From Atriophallophorus winterbourni (Eukaryota; Platyhelminthes; Trematoda; Plagiorchiida; Microphallidae): DNA of 64,000 nt. The stretch lies in contig JACCGJ010000346.1 of NCBI GenBank assembly GCA_013407085.1, forward strand, positions 1 through 64,000. Reading direction: 5' to 3'. The notes under the pieces are model-generated. The model had not been told where the DNA came from, did no database searches, and saw only the letters and a list, made by a program, of their open reading frames with translations. This document shows positions 57,990 to 64,000 of the stretch, one piece after another. The stretch's first letter is position 1; the number at the start of each line of letters is the position of its first letter. The position numbers and the translations under genes are program-made.

Positions 57990-58110
57990 CACTTAGCCAC
58001 TATCACAAAGTTCACTGAAACTCTTCTTACTGTCTCCTGCTGACGGCAAACGGCCGGAAAAAGTTGTGCAGTTTAAGTGCTGAGGTTGTGAGCACCACAA
58101 TATATTGATA
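57990..58110 (+). repeat. Decayed family B ribozyme repeat
   Basis: TCACTGAAACTCTTCTTACTGTCTCC, then CTGCTGACGGCAAACGGCCGG and TGAGCACCACA: same order as 7905-8005, with the hammerhead core damaged (CTGCTGA; GGAAAAAG). Confidence 0.55.
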
Positions 58111-58959
58111 TTTATATCGCCTGTCTATCTTCAAAAGCCGTATCCGACAATCGCGGATATTTTATACTTTGCTTGCTATCCGAAAGAGTTTTCAGAATAA
58201 AGTAGCAATAACATTGATACATAAGCAATTAGGTATGTCCAAAGATCCCAATCCCACCAACCTCTAATAATAATATGGTTATATATCTTAAGCTCCAGTT
58301 TGGATATTACGATATTTCTTATAAAATGTTTGTAATTTTTTTACATTCTGTCCGTCTGAGCGGAATGGCACAGACATGTAAAATGTTCTTGTAAAAACCT
58401 GTTAGATTATTTCGCTTTGTGCCACACCATCATAAGAAACAATGACTGATGCTAAATTTAATATTTTCTTTGTATTCGATCTCTCATTCACACTTTTTCA
58501 GTGACCGCAAAAGCATCATAAGAAAATATGTAAACAAGACCAAGACATTTGGGTCATATAGAAATGGTACAGATGTTTGCCTTTAAACTATTGATTTTTT
58601 TCGGCTTTCTGTTTTGCAAGAATGCTCTGTCCGTTCACACACATATCATGGAATGAAACAAAGAAAGTAGTCTAAAAACTATTCATAGCTTTACGGTGAG
58701 TCGATTTTTTCCTGAAGATGTCTTGCTTGACTATCGGAGGCTGTTAATCGATGCTTCTTTCACTACAAAAACCATGGCATCATATGACATGATAAGTGAT
58801 TTCAATTGCTTTCTCTGTTTAAAAAACGAGAGTATTGTGAGGGTAATATCCTATCACATATACTTTTGTTGTTATTCGTCTTATTTGAGTGATGTATCAA
58901 TCAGTATGATCTGAACCGAAGTAAAAGGAAAAGGAACAATTCCGCCTTCTGTCATCGCG

Positions 58960-59560
58960 GTTGAAAACTGTCAACTTGAACCAATATATCATTTCATATA
59001 TCCTGGTTAAACTATTGCAGATGTATTCTAACTAGAATTGGAGATTGAAAGGCGGATTGACAGAGGAGATGCTGTCTTGTCCCGTCTAAGCTCTCGTGTC
59101 TGGGGCAAGCGCTAATTGACTGAGAGCTCAAATATGATGGTTTACAGTGCGTGATTCCTAATTTTTTCATTGTACGACAATGAAACCTGTCAATATGCGC
59201 AAGGCAAGAACAGAAGTTGAATGTTTTCCGTTTAAATAAAAACCGCCAGATTTTGAAAATATCATGGATGGACTAATTAACCGATGGTAAAGTGTTTCCT
59301 AGTGCTGGTCGAAAGATCATTTTCACCCTACTACGACAGCGCCCCCTGCTCTGTCTAGTTCATGTGTACAAAACGGACAATTGTTGTGTTCTAGAAGATC
59401 TACTCGATGGTGCGGTGGAATCCAGAAGTCGATCACTCGGCAGACCGCGATTGTGTTGCAAAACGGTTACAAAATAAATGCGGAAGCTGTTCGCCCTGTC
59501 ATCAATATCCATTGCGGAGATCGACAAAAACAGCCAACAACAACTGTTTAGATGCGAGAG
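58960..59560 (+). mobile_element. RTE-like 3' remnant
   Basis: Degenerate match to 52640-53300: CATTTCATATATCCTGG, GTCTAAGCTCTCGTGTCTGGGG, AAAATATCATGGATGGA, CTACGACAGCGCC. Heavily mutated. Confidence 0.6.
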
Positions 59561-59699
59561 CATTAAAATGTTTACAATCTCTAGCACTTACACACTTGTT
59601 TATGTTAATATTACTTAAGTTATTCACTCAGTATGGCTGTTTAAGCATTACAATCTTGCGGCAACATGCTTCGCCATGATAATGAATTTTAATCGTTTC

Positions 59700-60590
59700 G
59701 CTACATTCATGACCTATATTCTAGTCGTGCTGAGTCATGTTACAACACTCACATTAGTGTTTTGTCACGTATGCGAAGGAACATACTCCTCTTTCCTGAC
59801 GCGTTCCGTCTGCCACTACTGAGAACTGGCATCGTGTAATATAGGACAGACTATGACTTGACTCAAACAAATGATGGAAAGCAGCAATAAGTTGGCGCGG
59901 CACGTCTTTGTGGTTTCGCGTTCGGAGTGATCAGAATTCATCTGTGTACTCAATTAAGAAATTGAATTCCAAACGAGTTCTCCTCACTCTTGTTGTAAGT
60001 GTTTTGTTGAAGTATTTGTTTAATCTTTTATGCTCTTGTGTGGAGTGGAATTCAAACTTCTAATATTGCAATGCAATGAATGCTGCAAGGAGGCTGTCAA
60101 AATGATGTCGCTCTACTCAAGGTGTAGTCACTGGCTATACTATGTTTATGGTTGGGCTTCTGCAAGTTCGTTAGGTCTTTGAGTCCCGTCTTTACCCTTT
60201 ATTTAATATGTTATAGAGTCATGGTTTTATGAATGTCTACCTGCGATACTAGCTACCATTGTTGTTGTGTTTTTTCCGAAAGGTTACAATTTGCGAAGTT
60301 CCGAGATAGTTCGAATAAAGTTTACTCTACATTACAACATAATTGAAAATTATTGAAGAGAACCTGTAGCTCAAATAAACGGTTTAAATTACTTTTCCTA
60401 GCGCTGTATGTTTAAGCAAATGTCGCAATTTTTCAAGAAAGCTGTTTTACAGAAATTTATTCTGAGATTACTTAAACATAATGTTCCCCTGAAACAATAG
60501 TGAATTTTGCTTAAAACTCCGATGTGTCCGTCGGAAATTTCACCATGTCTAATAAACCTTTTTCGAACAACTATTCCTTGTTTTCACGGT
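59700..60590. other. No gene recognised
   Basis: AT-rich region upstream of the second GH27-like exon. No repeat or coding signal that I could support. Confidence 0.4.
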
Positions 60591-60606
60591 TCCAGCTCAT
60601 TTATGA

Positions 60607-60908
60607 ATGAAGACATACATGTTAACTTTAATCTTGTGTGTCCACGTATTCATCTCCTCTGAGGCTACTGTGCCGACACCATCGATAGGCTACGTTACCG
60701 AAATGCGTCAACATGTCAATCGGATTGTAAACGCTATCCAACTCGATGTGTCAGTGAAATGAATATCAAATTACTGGCAGAACGACTCACCTCCGCCGGC
60801 TTGCGTGATGCCGGATACAACACGATTTTGATTGATGCATGTTGGTACAGCACGAAACCCTACGACACGAAGTTGAACGTAACTTTTGAAATGCTGAATT
60901 TCCCCTCG
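60607..60908 (+). pseudogene. Second GH27-like gene, exon 1, with a one-base frameshift
   Basis: Starts MKTYMLTLILCVHVFISSEA (signal peptide), reads SIGYVTE, then loses one base at about 60703 relative to its neighbour at 45350. In the next frame it continues TCQSDCKRYPTRCVSEMN and DAGYNTILIDACWYS to NFPS, ending at donor TCG/GTATGT in the same place as exon 1 at 45550. It is a tandem paralogue in the same orientation. DACW again replaces DDCW. Exons 2-3 are not seen before 64000; intron 1 of the first gene is 3.9 kb, so they may lie outside. It is either a pseudogene or carries a sequencing indel. Confidence 0.75.
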
Positions 60909-63580
60909 GTATGTTGAGTGTGGACTGAGTGAATTTCGTTTAAATCGACAGAGAAACGTTTACATTTTAACTACTGATTAAAAATCAACAGTCAATTTTT
61001 AAAATTGTAAATTTGGCCAACCACTCGAGAAACGAGTTTTACATGAGCCAGCATAAGATAGTGAATATTTCGTAAACAATTTGATAGAGCAGTGTGTGAA
61101 TCCGTGGGTTGCGCGACAGATTGCTTCTGGTCTAAATTATAATCTGCTTTAAAATTACACATCTACGTCTAACATAGTGATTCCTAGAATTACAGCATAT
61201 CGTGTTGGACAGCTGCGAGTGATTAACGATAAAATCGTCATGATGAATGCATCCTTCGACATATCGTGAATTCACAATGTAAGAGCCTCACCGATACTGC
61301 TTAAATTTGGCTTCGAGTGCACATTCAATCGAATACAATATCGTCTGTGCATAGCAATTGATTGGCATAAGGTTGTATTCAAAATGATCTATTCTGGGAG
61401 AAGTTATTTTAAACACAGATAAAATTAAAAATCTTTATTTTCATGCGTTTCATTCACACATACACCATGACCAGTTTCGTAATGCGTGCACTCTTCAACT
61501 GCACTGCAGTTATGTCCAAAAAACAGTGAACATGTTTGGTATCACTGCTCGCCTAATAAAACAGTAACGGATGAGCATTTCTGCTTGCTCTGCAATAACT
61601 TCAATGTTTCTGAGTGAATCCTAATCAAATATTCTGACGCATTGATGACAAATCTGTGTAGTGGTTGTAAATGTCAAACTTACGTGCGTTTGTCTAATGG
61701 ATAGAAACATCAAATGGAGATTTTGATCACTGTAAAACATGGAAAGATACTTTTTGAGCTCCACAGATGGCTACTTTGACATTTTCTTGCATTGAAATCA
61801 TCAAAACGAATTCAAGTGATTTTATCGACATCAATAAGATGTGTAGGCACGAAATATAAATGTTGTGATTATTATAAATGATTTGAACCCGATATGGCGA
61901 TTAAACTTCAATAGGGCGGTCAATGTAATATCCACTTCTCAGTTTTATACTCGATTGAAAATGTATAGGCCAGACTTTCAAAGTTTTTCATTGTTGAATG
62001 GGCAATAAAAACAGTCATCAAATTAGTGCAACAGTCATGTACTTTTACAATTGTACGATGGTGCTAATAAGGACATCAGGTCGATCGTGGAAAGGAGCGA
62101 TTTCGATTCCTTTGTTCATTAAGTTGTTCGTACCTACTTTGAGGATACGCGAACTAACTTTGATCACGTCACTTTCCCGTATTTCATATTCACTTATCGA
62201 TTGCGTGAATTCGTTATTAAGGTCACCCTTTGCAAAGTTATTCACTTTCACTCACGAATCTCGCATCACACGAGAACACCTATTGATCGAGGTCTTCATT
62301 ATGCACTTGGCCAATAATAAAACACCCACTGATCCTATAAAAGGAAGCAAGTTATCAAAACACTGTCTTCACCCTGTGTTTATCCGATTGTCACTTTGAT
62401 CTGAATGGTCGATCGATTTCATGCCAACCCGGTTCACCTGAAACCCTGAACACGTAGGACTAATTTGATCGAACGGGACTAAATTGTTCAATGGCATCTG
62501 CTTCTGTTACCAAAGTTGTCGTCACCGCTAAACGTTTTCATGTAATCTGTTAGAAACCCAAAATTCTTGCGAGTTTACGATTTTCGTTGTTGGAATTTTC
62601 GGCGCTTACTGCTTCGGTGTTGTTGTGGTGGGCGGCGTGTCACTCGAAAGATCATGATTAGCGTAATCTGGTATTTCACTCCACACTTGTACTGGCTCGT
62701 ATACAAGAGACTGAAGTACAGCAGAGGCGCAACTGTCCTCCGTGGCGTGATATCGATACGTGCGTGCGTGAGTGCTCAGAAATAGATGCAAGTTATTCCG
62801 TTGTTCCTGTCAAGTAGGATTTGAACGAATGTAGCGTCGTTCACATAGGCTTGATACTTTTAACATTTAACCGTTGATTTCTGTTTTCCAGTAGATCTGC
62901 AAAATTTCTAAAGATTAAATATACTCCACCAATACAATAACTCTATGTTAGTACATGATTGTGAACTATCGCCTAATAGTTTGCTCAGAATTTTGTGCGG
63001 TATGACTGAAAATTGTGGATGTATTAACAACCTACATGCTTGCTTATCCACGTGTCACGTCTGGATCAAAATTTCTCGGACAGAATGAAACTTACGCAAA
63101 AGGAAACCGGAAATTCATGTGTCAATAGATGAATTTTCTTTCATACCAAGGAATTTGAGATGACGCCGAAATCTACAAATGCTTATACATTCTTATGCTT
63201 ATTATTATGTAGATACTCGTTTATTATTCGGTGTTCGGTGAGCTGACATTCTGGGTTGTGGACGTTTTGTCACGTAACAATTTGGCATCATCAGCGTAAA
63301 TTCTTTTGAAGCAAATGGGCCTTGAAGCTTACTAGCTTTAAACAACTTTCCCCTGTGCGTCTGGGATGATGTTTATACTATCACCGCAATTCGTGTACCG
63401 CATGTTCAACAAACGACATCTCGTTGGTCCGTAGGTACTGTACAATTGAATGCGTTGGTTGAGAGATTGTGTCGTTGAATGTCATGGGTCAAGAATCTCT
63501 CGTATATGGCGTGTTCTACAGTTGGCAATGATTAAAAATTCATTCCAATTGGATTTATGTCCTTCGCGATCTGCGTGTAT
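60909..63580 (+). other. Probable intron 1 of second GH27-like gene; repeats only
   Basis: Contains a decayed family A hammerhead repeat on the minus strand (61440-61510: GAGTGCACGC, ACGAAACTGGTCATGG), the unclassified repeat at 62220-62500, and no recognisable coding exon. Confidence 0.4.
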
Positions 63581-63588
63581 CCATCCAA

Positions 63589-63647
63589 AGGAAGCACTAG
63601 CCTCGAGGTTTGCTCTCATAAGGACTCATCATCATTGCATATTATTG
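63589..63647 (-). repeat. Degenerate SM-alpha-like hammerhead
   Basis: Minus strand: AATATGCAATG, ATGATGA, GTCC TTAT GAGAG, CAAA, CCTCGAGG, CTAGTGCTTCC. Same order as 1956-2010 (AGTGCTTCC after stem III), but C3 and G12 are mutated and the base before cleavage is changed. Confidence 0.6.
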
Positions 63648-63724
63648 CCTGCATCCGGATTTGAAACCGAAACCGTCTTGATGTAAAGCCGATGCGATAA
63701 CCACAACGGGAATCCGTCCGTTAG

Positions 63725-63840
63725 GGTAGGCCGCACTGGTGATGAGCTCTAATTAGGACGAGGCACTAGTCCAGGGCTTACAATGAAATCAGTAACAACG
63801 CAGTACCGATAAGTAGTGTCTAACAAAGAATCACCTCTCC
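63725..63840 (+). repeat. Degenerate SM-alpha-like hammerhead repeat
   Basis: GCACTG, GTGATGA, GCTCTAATTAGGAC, GAGG, then ACTAGTCCAGGGCTTAC and the downstream repeat also seen at 2010-2110. It lies on the opposite strand to, and 80 bp from, the copy at 63589-63647. Confidence 0.6.
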
Positions 63841-64000
63841 GAAAATTTCGGCAGCAGAGATGCAATAAACGAGCAAATATTTCGTGGAGGTTTCAAATTT
63901 TGCGTTTATAATATTTATTGCAATATAAGCTGTGATTCAGAAATTTGATATGATCTGCAGCTTAAAAATCGGTACATAATAAATCATTTGGCTGGTTAGT

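Noticed and set aside
1..64000. tRNA, rRNA, CRISPR arrays, phage or bacterial operon features
   Set aside because: None found; gene structure and repeats are animal-like throughout.

Overview
This window is eukaryotic and most likely comes from a digenean trematode (fluke). It is AT-rich and gene-poor. The two clear genes have small exons and kilobase introns. One gene opens with a run of 30-37 nt micro-introns, a habit known from flatworm genes. The background is dense in RTE- and CR1-type retrotransposon debris and in small repeats that carry hammerhead-ribozyme motifs, as in the schistosome SM-alpha satellites. I cannot name the species from the sequence. There are no rRNA or tRNA genes, CRISPR arrays or bacterial operons.

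Layout. 1-1910: 5' part of an RTE-like retrotransposon (minus strand), cut by the window edge, with a hammerhead ribozyme motif head-to-head beside it (1956-2010, plus). 3785-30468: one lysosomal-type beta-hexosaminidase gene (GH20, minus strand) with 11 exon positions joined by splice sites of matching phase. Exons 1-5 lie within 0.9 kb; the others are spread over 26 kb. Exons 7-10 occur twice because about 9.3 kb is repeated in tandem (5835-15135 and 16234-25564), with a 1000-N assembly gap (15234-16233) between the copies. The cassette begins and ends in the same intron phase, so it could be included, skipped or swapped without breaking the frame. It may also be an assembly duplicate.

31-45 kb: a retrotransposon cluster. 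A CR1 element (A) is interrupted by a second CR1 (B), a third CR1 follows, then an RTE interrupted by a minus-strand CR1, then a further minus-strand CR1. 45212-52067: a three-exon, plus-strand, secreted GH27 (alpha-galactosidase/alpha-N-acetylgalactosaminidase fold) gene whose catalytic aspartates appear to be replaced. 60607-60908: first exon of a tandem paralogue with a one-base frameshift. Between them lie RTE remnants, an internally deleted pogo/Tigger-like DNA transposon (54350-55430) and an internally deleted CR1.

Other structure. Hammerhead-type motifs occur at more than a dozen places in three sequence families. The best are 1956-2010 (+), 7708-7749 (-, inside a 439-bp insertion with a 14-bp target duplication that is absent from the second copy of the duplicated block), two 240-bp tandem units at about 26.7-27.0 kb (-), and 46973-47014 (+). 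The hexosaminidase and GH27 proteins would both be secretory/lysosomal glycan-handling proteins, but the sequence gives no evidence that they are co-regulated.
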